Assembly (NCBI GenBank): GCA_039920305.1
Contig: JBDSEA010000205.1
Coordinates: 1-17,318, forward strand
DNA from: DASRAJ01 sp039920305
GTDB taxonomy: Bacteria; Bacteroidota; Bacteroidia; Chitinophagales; UBA10324
Direction: 5' to 3'
Length of the DNA: 17,318 bases
Part shown: positions 7,178-14,640 of the stretch, piece after piece
Layout: the number at the start of each line of letters is the position of its first letter
Numbering within the stretch: position 1 is the stretch's first letter
Translations under genes and position numbers: made by a program
Notes under the pieces: model-generated
The model's database searches: none
Seen by the model: only the letters and a program-made list of their open reading frames with translations
Told to the model about the DNA's origin: nothing

Positions 7178-8014
7178 GTGCGATCGCTTGAAAAGCTCAT
7201 CAAATTTATTCCCAACCTTTTAACATTAACCAATTTATTTCTGGGATTGCTTGGCATTATCTTCTGTTTTAATGATCGCATTTTTCCGCTGCAAATAAAT
7301 GAGCTTGATCCGGCCGGGAAGAACATCAGTGTGATCTTTGGCTTTAACAACCGGCTTTATCTCGCATCATTCATGATCTATTCCGCTGCAATCATAGATT
7401 TTCTTGATGGTTTTGTTGCACGTGCGCTTAAAGCACAGTCCCCCATCGGTGCACAGCTGGATTCACTGGCTGATGTTGTCACATTCGGGGTTTTGCCTGC
7501 CTGCATTTATTTTCAATTGCTTTCCGGTGCTTATCATCTTCAGCCAAATGCTCTGTTTGTACACGTGATAAATATGATTCCTGCTTTTTTAATTGCTTTG
7601 TGCGCAGCATGGCGGCTTGCCAAATTCAATGTGGATGACCGGCAGCATGAATCATTTATAGGGCTTCCTACACCCGCTATGGCAATGTTTGCAGCATCGC
7701 TCCCGCTCATAATTTTCACTGATGCATTTCAGCTCTCCTGGTTCATTCTTAACAAGTGGCTGCTGTATTTCCTGGTAATTGCATTTTCCTGGATCATGGT
7801 TTCAGAGATACCGATGTTTTCTTTGAAGGTAAAATCGTTGCGATGGAAAGGAAATCAGCTGCAAATTTTATTTCTCATCACCTCCATGGTAATGATCTTA
7901 TCATTGCGATATACGGGCGTGGCGTTAAGCATCCTCCTGTATATTGTTATTTGCATTGTAAGATATTTTCTTCTACTCAATACCAAACCTGAAGCTCTAA
8001 ATTCAAAACCATAA
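7178..8014 (+). CDS. pssA: CDP-diacylglycerol--serine O-phosphatidyltransferase
   Basis: The 278-residue integral membrane enzyme transfers the phosphatidyl group from CDP-diacylglycerol to L-serine, giving phosphatidylserine and CMP, the precursor of phosphatidylethanolamine. The CDP-alcohol phosphotransferase signature is complete: D77-G78-x2-A81-R82-x8-G91-x3-D95-x3-D99. The N-terminal FIPNLLTLTNLFLGLLGI stretch is characteristic of the PssA branch, and several further hydrophobic helices follow, ending in a basic tail. The start is a GTG; no in-frame ATG lies upstream near enough, and the GTG places the IPNLLTLTN motif at the usual distance from the N terminus. It is the first gene of a tight run, 13 bases before purS. 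Assignment to the serine rather than the glycerol-phosphate branch rests on this motif and overall form. Confidence 0.9.
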   Translation: MRSLEKLIKFIPNLLTLTNLFLGLLGIIFCFNDRIFPLQINELDPAGKNISVIFGFNNRLYLASFMIYSAAIIDFLDGFVARALKAQSPIGAQLDSLADVVTFGVLPACIYFQLLSGAYHLQPNALFVHVINMIPAFLIALCAAWRLAKFNVDDRQHESFIGLPTPAMAMFAASLPLIIFTDAFQLSWFILNKWLLYFLVIAFSWIMVSEIPMFSLKVKSLRWKGNQLQILFLITSMVMILSLRYTGVALSILLYIVICIVRYFLLLNTKPEALNSKP

Positions 8015-8027
8015 AACTGTAAAAAGA

Positions 8028-8276
8028 ATGATCTATACCGCTGAAGTAAATGTAATGCCGCTCAAAGAGCTTCTTGACCCGCAGGGGAAAGCGGTGCACC
8101 ATGGCTTGAATAACTTAGGGCTGAAAGAAATCAGTGACGTAAGAATCGGAAAAAGAATTCAGCTGGAAGTGGAGGCGCGAACGACAGATGAGGCAGAAAA
8201 AATAGCTAAGGCAGCGTGTGAGAAATTACTTGCCAATCCGGTAATGGAATATTTTGAATTCAGTATTCATGAATAA
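8028..8276 (+). CDS. purS: Phosphoribosylformylglycinamidine synthase subunit PurS
   Basis: The 82-residue protein has the size and pattern of PurS: an N-terminal beta strand IYTAEVNVMPLKELLDPQG, then GLNNLGLKEISDVRIGK and a helix with ANPVMEYFEF near the end. PurS is the small structural subunit that links PurL (synthetase) and PurQ (glutaminase) in the three-subunit FGAM synthase, which converts FGAR, glutamine and ATP to FGAM in purine biosynthesis. It acts in the cytosol. Here it lies 13 bases after pssA and 3 bases before a peptidase gene, with no purL or purQ in the window, so it must work with partners encoded elsewhere. Identification by sequence pattern is good; Bacteroidota that also carry a long single-chain PurL would make its role unclear. 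Confidence 0.88.
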   Translation: MIYTAEVNVMPLKELLDPQGKAVHHGLNNLGLKEISDVRIGKRIQLEVEARTTDEAEKIAKAACEKLLANPVMEYFEFSIHE

Positions 8277-8279
8277 GCA

Positions 8280-9581
8280 ATGATCAGGCAACTGCTTTTT
8301 TCAACTTTAATTTTCCATTGTTCTTTTTTAATCGCCCGCGCGCAGTCCCCGGTGATTTCCTATGCGCATTCCGTAATTGACACTCTTACCTCACCTGCAA
8401 TGGATGGAAGAGGATATGTGGACTCAGCTGATTTCAATGCTGCAACCTTTATTCAGCATGAGTTTCAAAAACTTAAATTACTATCCTTTACAACGGATTA
8501 TTTCCAGCCTTTTTATTTAGATGTGAATGTATTTCCGGGCAAAATGAATTTGAAGTTAAACGGGCAGAAATTGATTCCCGGAAAAGATTTTTTAATAAAT
8601 GCTTCATCTCCCTCTCTAAAGGGAAAAATGCCTGCCCATTTCGTTGATTACACCTCGGTTGACACAAGCCTGAATGCGGCGGAATTTCTTTTTTCTGCAA
8701 TCAAAAAATGTGACGACCGCCGTGGAGCGCTGGTCTTAAACAGAAATCAGTTTACAAAAAAGCAGTTTTCTTTAATTACAGACTCACTTGCTGATGCAGA
8801 TTTCCTGAATGCAAGAGCCTTGCTGATTCTTGACACTTCAAAACTCACCTGGGATGGTTCCTCCGCTCAGGTGAAAATCTCTCAGTTTATCATTCGCAAG
8901 CCGGCCGGCATCAAAGAAAAAAGCACTTTGAAGGTGAATGCGCAGGCAGTTCTGAAAAAAAATTATTTGACGCGGAATGTTATTGGTTATATCAAAGGAA
9001 GTCTTCAGCCTGATTCATTCATTGTTTTCACCGCTCACTATGATCATCTGGGTCAGATGGGAGACGGCATTTATTTTCCCGGCGCAAATGATAATGCCAG
9101 CGGGATTTCAATGGTGCTGAACCTCGCTGACTATTTTACCGCAAATCCTCCCGGGTATTCCATTTCATTTATTTGCTTCAGCGGTGAGGAACTGGGATTG
9201 CTGGGCTCAGGATATTATGTGGAGCATCCATTATTCCCTCTTGGTACAATAAAATTTCTTGTCAATCTGGATATTGTCGGAACCGGTGGAGATGGTATAA
9301 AGGTGGTTAACGCAACTGAGTTTCCTAAGCAATTCGATGAGTTGCTGGAAATTAATGCTGAAAAAAAATACATGAAGCTTATTTCACCCCGGGGTAAAGC
9401 AGCCAACAGCGATCATTATCCTTTTTACCTGCGGGATATTCCCTGTTTTTTTATTTATACCATGGGCGGTATTTCAGCTTACCATGATGTTAATGACCGG
9501 GCTGAAACTTTGCCGCTAACAAAATATGAGGAGTTGTTTAGGTTGCTGGTTGAATTCGAAATGAGTGTAGAGGAATGGTGA
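8280..9581 (+). CDS. Secreted M28-family zinc metallopeptidase
   Basis: This 433-residue protein starts with a Sec signal peptide (hydrophobic core LLFSTLIFHCSFLIA, likely cleavage after ARA-Q). Residues from about 240 to 410 form an M28 aminopeptidase domain with all ligands of the two-zinc site: H253 and D255 (AHYDHLG), D271 (GANDNASG), catalytic E303 with E304 (FSGEELG), D331 (NLDIVG) and H402 (YHDVND). The insert before it, roughly residues 90-235, resembles the spacer (sometimes PA domain) seen in many secreted M28 members. There is no C-terminal sorting tail, so it is probably periplasmic. It should remove N-terminal residues from peptides; the specificity is unknown. It follows purS by 3 bases and is likely translated from the same message. 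Confidence 0.92.
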   Translation: MIRQLLFSTLIFHCSFLIARAQSPVISYAHSVIDTLTSPAMDGRGYVDSADFNAATFIQHEFQKLKLLSFTTDYFQPFYLDVNVFPGKMNLKLNGQKLIPGKDFLINASSPSLKGKMPAHFVDYTSVDTSLNAAEFLFSAIKKCDDRRGALVLNRNQFTKKQFSLITDSLADADFLNARALLILDTSKLTWDGSSAQVKISQFIIRKPAGIKEKSTLKVNAQAVLKKNYLTRNVIGYIKGSLQPDSFIVFTAHYDHLGQMGDGIYFPGANDNASGISMVLNLADYFTANPPGYSISFICFSGEELGLLGSGYYVEHPLFPLGTIKFLVNLDIVGTGGDGIKVVNATEFPKQFDELLEINAEKKYMKLISPRGKAANSDHYPFYLRDIPCFFIYTMGGISAYHDVNDRAETLPLTKYEELFRLLVEFEMSVEEW

Positions 9582-9604
9582 AATAATGAATGGGGAATGC
9601 CGCC

Positions 9605-9627
9605 TAACTTCCATTAACAGGAGGTTA
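9605..9627 (+). other. Stem-loop after the M28 peptidase gene
   Basis: TAACTTCC (9605-9612) pairs with GGAGGTTA (9620-9627) with one G-U pair around a 7-base loop. No T tract follows, so it is not a standard intrinsic terminator; it may protect the 3' end of the peptidase message or mark the boundary to the rsmI run. Confidence 0.25.
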
Positions 9628-9682
9628 ATATTGAAACGGATGTAAAAAAGAACAGCCACACTATTAAAAGAATAATTCTGAA

Positions 9683-10348
9683 ATGCTTTATATCGTTCCC
9701 ACTCCCATTGGCAATCTCGAAGACATCACGCTTCGGGCGATCCGGATATTAAAGGAAGCGGATGTGATTTTAGCAGAAGACACACGCCATTCCGGCATCC
9801 TTCTGAAGCATTATAGTATTGAAGCCAGAATGATTTCATATCACCAGCATAACGAGCATCACCTCACAAAAAATTTAGTGGAGCGAATGAAGTCAGGCGA
9901 TAAGATAGCACTCATCAGTGATGCAGGAACGCCCGGAATTTCAGATGCTGCATTTCTTCTTATCCGTGAATCTTTGCGTGAAGGGGTGGAAGTGAATTGC
10001 TTACCCGGCGCAACGGCTTTCGTGCCCGCTCTCGTGGTTTCAGGATTTCCAACTGATGAATTTTTTTTTGCTGGCTTTCTTCCTCAGAAAAAAGGAAGAC
10101 AAACAAAGCTGAGGGCGCTGCTGGCAATCCAATCAACGATCGTACTTTATGAATCGCCCAATCGTTTGCTGAAGCTTCTTGATGAACTGAAAGAATTTTC
10201 AGGACCAGAAAGAAAAGTCAGCATTTCAAGGGAACTCACAAAAAAGTTTGAGGAAACAAAGCGGGGATCAATAGATGAGCTGATTTCCTTTTATAAGCAG
10301 AAAGAAGTAAAGGGAGAAATTGTGGTAGTGATCAACGCATCTTTCTGA
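9683..10348 (+). CDS. rsmI: 16S rRNA (cytidine(1402)-2'-O)-methyltransferase
   Basis: The 221-residue protein begins with LYIVPTPIGNLEDITLRAI, the unmistakable start of RsmI, and continues with AEDTRHS (31-37), ISDAGTPGISD and CLPGATAFVPALVVSGFPTD, all hallmarks of this tetrapyrrole-methylase-fold family. RsmI methylates the ribose of C1402 in 16S rRNA with S-adenosylmethionine, helping decoding accuracy together with the N4-methylase RsmH. The protein is shorter than the roughly 286-residue E. coli enzyme because it stops soon after the methylase core. No frame break is visible and the ending KGEIVVVINASF looks natural, so this appears to be a short form rather than a truncation. It is the first gene of a run of four, 33 bases before lnt. 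Confidence 0.95.
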   Translation: MLYIVPTPIGNLEDITLRAIRILKEADVILAEDTRHSGILLKHYSIEARMISYHQHNEHHLTKNLVERMKSGDKIALISDAGTPGISDAAFLLIRESLREGVEVNCLPGATAFVPALVVSGFPTDEFFFAGFLPQKKGRQTKLRALLAIQSTIVLYESPNRLLKLLDELKEFSGPERKVSISRELTKKFEETKRGSIDELISFYKQKEVKGEIVVVINASF

Positions 10349-10381
10349 TAACAATTAACTAATCATGAATATTTTTTTTTA

Positions 10382-12013
10382 ATGAACGGCCGTCAAAAAC
10401 TTCTTCTCTCGCTTTCATCCGGCGTTCTTCTCTCACTTGGCTGGACACCGCTTCCCTTTTTCCCCCTGCTCTTTATCGGATTTGTGCCCATACTATGGCT
10501 TGATGATGCATGCGGAAATTTGAAAAATTCAGCACGGTGTTTTTTGCGGTACAGTTATCTCGCGCTGCTGATCTGGAACGTGCTTACTACGTGGTGGGTA
10601 GGCAATACCTACCAGGGCACTCACGATATAGGCAGCGTGTTCGGCGGCGTAATGGCGAACATGGCGAACCCACTGCTGATGTGCATCCCGCTGGTGGCTT
10701 TCCATCATACTAAAAAAAGACTGGGCCATGGCTGGGGCTATGTTTCACTCCCGGCATACTGGATTATGTTTGAATTCATTCATCTTCGGTGGGATCTTAC
10801 CTGGCCATGGCTAACGCTTGGAAATGGGTTGTCAAAATTTCCGCAGGTCATACAATGGTATGAATATACCGGAGTTTTCGGCGGGACCCTCTGGATTCTT
10901 GCATTGAATATTCTGGTCTACAGGTTACTCTATACTTTTTTATGGGGAAGAAATTTTCAGTTCACAAGAAAGAATCTCCTGGCGGTGATTTTTCTTGCCA
11001 ATGTCCCGGTTTGTATTTCACTTATTCAATACTTCACTTATTCAGAAAAAGGGTTAACGAAAAATGTAGTGATCATTCAACCCAATATTGATCCTTACAA
11101 TATGAAATTTGATGAAAGCACACTCGATGCTCAGCTTAACATACTGCTCCGGCTTTCAGGTGAGAATATTGATTCCTCTACGGACTACCTGGTGTGGCCT
11201 GAAACTGCCATCCCTCAAGGGATTCTTCTCAATGAGCTTTATGCTGAACCTGTTATTAATAAAGTTAAAAGCGCTTTTTCCTCTTTTCCGGAATTAGAGC
11301 TCATTACAGGAATCAATGCCTATGCACGATATGCAACAGATCAAACACCTACCGCGCGGTATGAGCCGGATGGAAAATTTTACTGGGATGCTTTTAATTC
11401 TGCGATTCAACTGGATACATCTGACAGCATTCCTGTCTATCATAAATCCAAATTAGTGCCGGGTGTAGAGAAGATGCCCTACCCGCAGCTCTTTAAATTT
11501 CTGGAGCCACTGGCAATCAACATGGGAGGTGTAAGCGGAAGCCTGGGCGAGCAAAAAGACCGCGGGGTATTTTTTAGTCATGACAAAACGGGAATTGCAC
11601 CACTTATCTGCTATGAATCAATCTACGGTGAATACACTTGCGAATACGTTAAACGGGGTGCCGGCCTGTTGTTTGTAATTACCAATGACGGATGGTGGGC
11701 GAACTCTGCGGGCCATAAGCAGCACCTGGATTATGCACGCCTGCGGGCCATTGAGACCCGAAGGGATCTTGCTCATTGTGCCAATACCGGAACCTCCGCC
11801 TTCATCAACCAGCGAGGGGATGTTTACGATGCTACTGACTGGTGGGTACAGGCCGTTATTAAATCTGATTTATATGTAAATACAGATCAGACATTCTATG
11901 TTCGCTTTGGCGATTACATCGGCAGGGCTGCAATCATCTTAACCCTGTTACTGTTTGTCCGGATCATAATTATGCGGTTAAGTAAAAGAAAAAACCTTCT
12001 GAATGAATCTTGA
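10382..12013 (+). CDS. lnt: Apolipoprotein N-acyltransferase
   Basis: Lnt is an inner-membrane enzyme that adds the third acyl chain to the N-terminal Cys of lipoproteins. The 543-residue product has a hydrophobic N-terminal half with several membrane helices (about residues 1-220, including LPFFPLLFIGFVPILWL), then a periplasmic carbon-nitrogen-hydrolase domain and a last membrane helix near 515-535. The catalytic triad is present: E274 in VWPETAIP, K355 in YHKSKLVPGVEKMPY and C410 in LICYESIYG; E363 matches another conserved Glu. NDGWWANSAG follows as in other Lnt proteins. Its last 11 bases overlap the start of the inositol-monophosphatase gene, which points to translational coupling. Assignment is secure. 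Confidence 0.94.
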   Translation: MNGRQKLLLSLSSGVLLSLGWTPLPFFPLLFIGFVPILWLDDACGNLKNSARCFLRYSYLALLIWNVLTTWWVGNTYQGTHDIGSVFGGVMANMANPLLMCIPLVAFHHTKKRLGHGWGYVSLPAYWIMFEFIHLRWDLTWPWLTLGNGLSKFPQVIQWYEYTGVFGGTLWILALNILVYRLLYTFLWGRNFQFTRKNLLAVIFLANVPVCISLIQYFTYSEKGLTKNVVIIQPNIDPYNMKFDESTLDAQLNILLRLSGENIDSSTDYLVWPETAIPQGILLNELYAEPVINKVKSAFSSFPELELITGINAYARYATDQTPTARYEPDGKFYWDAFNSAIQLDTSDSIPVYHKSKLVPGVEKMPYPQLFKFLEPLAINMGGVSGSLGEQKDRGVFFSHDKTGIAPLICYESIYGEYTCEYVKRGAGLLFVITNDGWWANSAGHKQHLDYARLRAIETRRDLAHCANTGTSAFINQRGDVYDATDWWVQAVIKSDLYVNTDQTFYVRFGDYIGRAAIILTLLLFVRIIIMRLSKRKNLLNES

Positions 12014-12794
12014 AGAAATTTGTCTGGCAGCTTCCAAAGTAGCGCGCCGGGCAGGAAATTTTATTGCGGACGAGCGAAAGCGATTTAATGTAAATGAAGT
12101 GATCCGCAAAGGGCAGCGTGACCTGGTTTCGTATGTGGATGTGAATGCAGAGAAAATGATAGTGGAGGGATTGAAAAAAATTATTCCCGATGCAGGATTT
12201 TTAACAGAAGAAAAAACAGTTGCAGAAAGCGCCTCATCGCTGCGATGGATCATTGACCCTCTCGATGGCACCACCAATTTTATCCATAGCGTTCCCCCGT
12301 ATTCAGTAAGTATTGCCTTGCAGCAGGATGATGACATGCTCATCGGCATCGTATATGAGATCAATCTCGATGAATGCTTTTATGCATGGAAGAACGGGGG
12401 ATCTTTTATGAATGGTGACAGAATCTCAGTTACAAAAACCGAGACGCTTGCCGGCTCATTAACCGCCACCGGATTTCCTTATAAAGAATTTCCCGGTACA
12501 GATCGTTTTTTTTCCACACTGAGATTTCTGTTTAACAATACACATGGGGTGCGCCGGCTGGGTTCTGCTGCTGTAGATCTGGCATATGTAGCCTGCGGAA
12601 GATTTGATGGCTTCTTCGAATACAATTTAAACCCGTGGGATGTTGCAGGCGGCGCACTTATCGTCAGGGAAGCGGGCGGAATTGTATCTGATTTTGAAAA
12701 TGGAAACAACTTTTTATTCGGAAAAGAAATTATTGCATCCAATCCTCACATCTACAGGGAGTTTTTAAATGTTGTTCTGAATCCGTCCGTGTAG
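12003..12794 (+). CDS. Inositol monophosphatase family protein
   Basis: This 263-residue enzyme belongs to the Mg-dependent, lithium-sensitive phosphatase superfamily that includes IMPase, SuhB and CysQ. Metal-binding motifs are complete: E69-E70 (LTEEK), D85-P-L-D88-G-T (83-93 region IIDPLDGTTNF) and W212-D213-V-A-G (NPWDVAGG). The substrate may be inositol phosphate or a related sugar phosphate. A nearby sulfate-reduction gene raises the possibility of a CysQ-like 3'-phosphoadenosine 5'-phosphate phosphatase, but the sequence around the active site looks closer to IMPase/SuhB. The ATG at 12003 overlaps the lnt end by 11 bases. It is followed after 30 bases by the APS/PAPS reductase gene. 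Confidence 0.92.
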   Translation: MNLEEICLAASKVARRAGNFIADERKRFNVNEVIRKGQRDLVSYVDVNAEKMIVEGLKKIIPDAGFLTEEKTVAESASSLRWIIDPLDGTTNFIHSVPPYSVSIALQQDDDMLIGIVYEINLDECFYAWKNGGSFMNGDRISVTKTETLAGSLTATGFPYKEFPGTDRFFSTLRFLFNNTHGVRRLGSAAVDLAYVACGRFDGFFEYNLNPWDVAGGALIVREAGGIVSDFENGNNFLFGKEIIASNPHIYREFLNVVLNPSV

Positions 12795-12824
12795 TTTTGC
12801 CTCCCTGATCACCGGAATGATATC

Positions 12825-13481
12825 ATGGTTTTCGAAGAAATCAAAAGCAAAATAGACGGCTACCGCCGCGATGGTCTGAATGTGTTCAGTACTTCATCAT
12901 TCCAGACTCATTCACTCGTGCTGTTGCACATCATCAGCCGCATTGATCATAAGATTCCGGTATTCTTCATCAACACCGGTTATCATTTTCCTGAAACCAT
13001 TACATTTAAAAATCGCATTGCCATGCTGTTCGGACTAAAGGTTCATGATGTTTTTCCCCTAACTCCAAAGAGCATGCAGAAGGATGCGCAGGGCCGGCTG
13101 ATGTTCGCTTCTGATCCTGATCACTGCTGCTTCATGAATAAAACCCAGCCAATGGAGCCTGTTCTTGCCGCCTTCGATGTGTGGATCAACGGTGTGCGTG
13201 CCGACCAGAGTAATGTTCGGAAAAACTTCCGGGTTGAAGCGCCTGCACCCTTCAATACCCTTCGCTTACACCCCATGCTTGACTGGTCACCTAAAATGAT
13301 ATTCGAGTACCTCAGGCAATATAATATTCCGCATCATCCGCTTGAAGAGAAAGGATACCTGAGCATCGGCTGCGAGCCATGCACGCGCCGCATTGATATG
13401 TATGCTGATGCGCGTGAGGGAAGATGGTATGGATTGAAGAAGACAGAATGCGGGTTGAATACAGATCTCGCAGGCAATTAA
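12825..13481 (+). CDS. Assimilatory APS/PAPS reductase (CysH family), Fe-S type
   Basis: The 218-residue protein has the PP-loop-like N terminus TSSFQTHSLVLLH, then FFINTGYHFPET, and the four cysteines of a 4Fe-4S cluster: Cys101-Cys102 (DHCCF) and Cys183-x2-Cys186 (GCEPC). The C-terminal catalytic Cys209 lies in KTECGL. This pattern marks the Fe-S-containing adenylylsulfate reductases, which use thioredoxin to reduce activated sulfate to sulfite in the cytosol for cysteine synthesis. The conserved ending ECGLH reads ECGLN here, with Asn212 in place of His. No sulfate adenylyltransferase or sulfite reductase gene is in the window. It is the last gene of the rsmI-lnt run. APS rather than PAPS as substrate is inferred from the cluster cysteines. 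Confidence 0.9.
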   Translation: MVFEEIKSKIDGYRRDGLNVFSTSSFQTHSLVLLHIISRIDHKIPVFFINTGYHFPETITFKNRIAMLFGLKVHDVFPLTPKSMQKDAQGRLMFASDPDHCCFMNKTQPMEPVLAAFDVWINGVRADQSNVRKNFRVEAPAPFNTLRLHPMLDWSPKMIFEYLRQYNIPHHPLEEKGYLSIGCEPCTRRIDMYADAREGRWYGLKKTECGLNTDLAGN

Positions 13482-13556
13482 TGGCGCCGGAATTTCCCCG
13501 GAGAAAAACGTTCTGCACTCTCAGCAGCTGTTTGGAATTCAATCCGAAATTAGTTT

Positions 13557-13611
13557 ACCCTTCGACAAGCTCAGGGTGACCTTAGCGCATGTCAGGTTTG
13601 TGCCTGTCGAA
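13557..13611. repeat. REP-like interspersed palindromic repeat
   Basis: In the 251-base gap between the APS reductase and DedA genes lies CTTCGACAAGCTCAGGGTGA (13560-13579), a word I recognise as a common interspersed repeat in bacterial genomes, especially environmental Bacteroidota. ACCCT (13557-13561) and AGGGT (13573-13577) form a small hairpin. A larger inverted pair, TTCGACA (13561-13567) with TGTCGAA (13605-13611), brackets the element. The rest of the gap shows no gene; TATCTTCA at 13708-13715 is a weak -7-like word before the DedA gene. Confidence 0.6.
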
Positions 13612-13732
13612 ATATTAAATTTTCAAGTTTCTATTAACTTCCAAAAAGCTACTGGCTATTTCAGTAGGAATAGACACTCAGGCATAATTATTCCAAAACT
13701 CTGATTCTATCTTCACCGCAAATTTTTCATAA

Positions 13733-14386
13733 ATGGATTTCCTTCAAACCCTGGTGGATTTTATACTTCATATTGATGTTCACCTAAAAGAAATTGTTTC
13801 ACAATATGGCACGCTCACCTATGTGATTTTATTCATCATCATTTTTTGTGAAACAGGACTGGTGGTTACGCCCTTTCTCCCGGGCGACTCCCTGCTGTTT
13901 GCTGCAGGAGCTATTGCAGCACTGGATGGCAGCGGACTGAATGTTCATTTGCTGGTGGTACTCCTCATCATCGCGGCATTTACCGGCAACATGCTAAATT
14001 ATTTTATCGGTAAATACATAGGTCCAAAAGTGTATGAAAAAGATTATAAGCTTATCCGGCGGAAATATCTTGACCGTACTAAAACATTCTTTGATAAGTA
14101 CGGAGCCATGACGATTATTTACACCCGGTTTGCGCCCATCCTAAGAACTTTTGCACCATTCATTGCCGGGGTAGGACAAATGAACGTGAGCAGGTTCGCA
14201 CTGTTCAATTTAATTGGTGGATTGTTATGGGTAACGCTGTTTATCTATGCTGGATACTTTTTCGGAAATATTCCATTTGTGCAGCAGCATTTTGAATCCA
14301 TTGTGCTGGGAATCATACTCATTTCGATGATTCCGGCAGTAATCGCTTTCATCAAAGTGAAGTTTGGTAAAAAGCCGGCGGGATAA
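13733..14386 (+). CDS. DedA family (SNARE-associated) integral membrane protein
   Basis: This 217-residue membrane protein shows the DedA pattern: an acidic residue and PFLPGDSLLFAAGA (about 46-60), GNMLNYFIGKYIG, then FDKYGAMTIIYTRFAPILRTFAPFIAGVGQM with the conserved R-F-x-P-x-x-R-x-x-x-P motif, and FNLIGGLLWV. Several hydrophobic helices surround these. DedA proteins are flippases or transporters for undecaprenyl phosphate or phospholipids and support envelope homeostasis and proton-motive-force-linked traits. Residue content and length (about 200-220) agree with the family. The gene has gaps of about 250 bases on both sides and so is probably transcribed alone. The precise substrate cannot be told from the sequence. 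Confidence 0.92.
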   Translation: MDFLQTLVDFILHIDVHLKEIVSQYGTLTYVILFIIIFCETGLVVTPFLPGDSLLFAAGAIAALDGSGLNVHLLVVLLIIAAFTGNMLNYFIGKYIGPKVYEKDYKLIRRKYLDRTKTFFDKYGAMTIIYTRFAPILRTFAPFIAGVGQMNVSRFALFNLIGGLLWVTLFIYAGYFFGNIPFVQQHFESIVLGIILISMIPAVIAFIKVKFGKKPAG

Positions 14387-14548
14387 TTTTATAGCATTCA
14401 TTATAACTCATAAGTAACGAAGTTTACGGATAAATCAAATGGCGAGGGTTAAATTCAATAATTAATCAGGCTCTTTCTATTCCCTTTAGTGAAATTTTAA
14501 ACGTCATGAACTTCCCGTGAGTATCATTTTTCATCTCTTTTTCAGCTC

Positions 14549-14565
14549 ATAAATTTGAAATTTAT
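14549..14565 (+). promoter_or_regulatory. Candidate promoter overlapping a palindrome before the sulfatase gene
   Basis: TAAATTTG (14550-14557) matches TAnnTTTG exactly; a TTTT stretch lies 19 bases upstream in place of TTTG. The same bases sit inside a perfect 8-1-8 palindrome, ATAAATTT-G-AAATTTAT (14549-14565), which could be an operator. It would give an untranslated leader of about 80 bases before the ATG at 14641. The remainder of the 254-base gap (14387-14640) is AT-rich and shows nothing else. AT-only palindromes arise easily by chance. Confidence 0.35.
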
Positions 14566-14640
14566 CAAATCTGGAATTACATTCGGCACCTGTACGGTAA
14601 TTGAATCAAATTAATTTTTACTTAAAATCACACACATAAA

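Noticed and set aside
9683..10348. Truncation of rsmI because it is shorter than the E. coli protein
   Set aside because: The methylase core is complete, there is no remnant of a longer frame after the stop, and the next gene follows closely, so a naturally short form is more likely.
12003..13481. Idea that the inositol-monophosphatase gene is cysQ paired with the APS reductase
   Set aside because: The motifs are shared by the whole superfamily and the remaining sequence looks closer to IMPase/SuhB. Adjacency alone does not settle the substrate, so no symbol was given.
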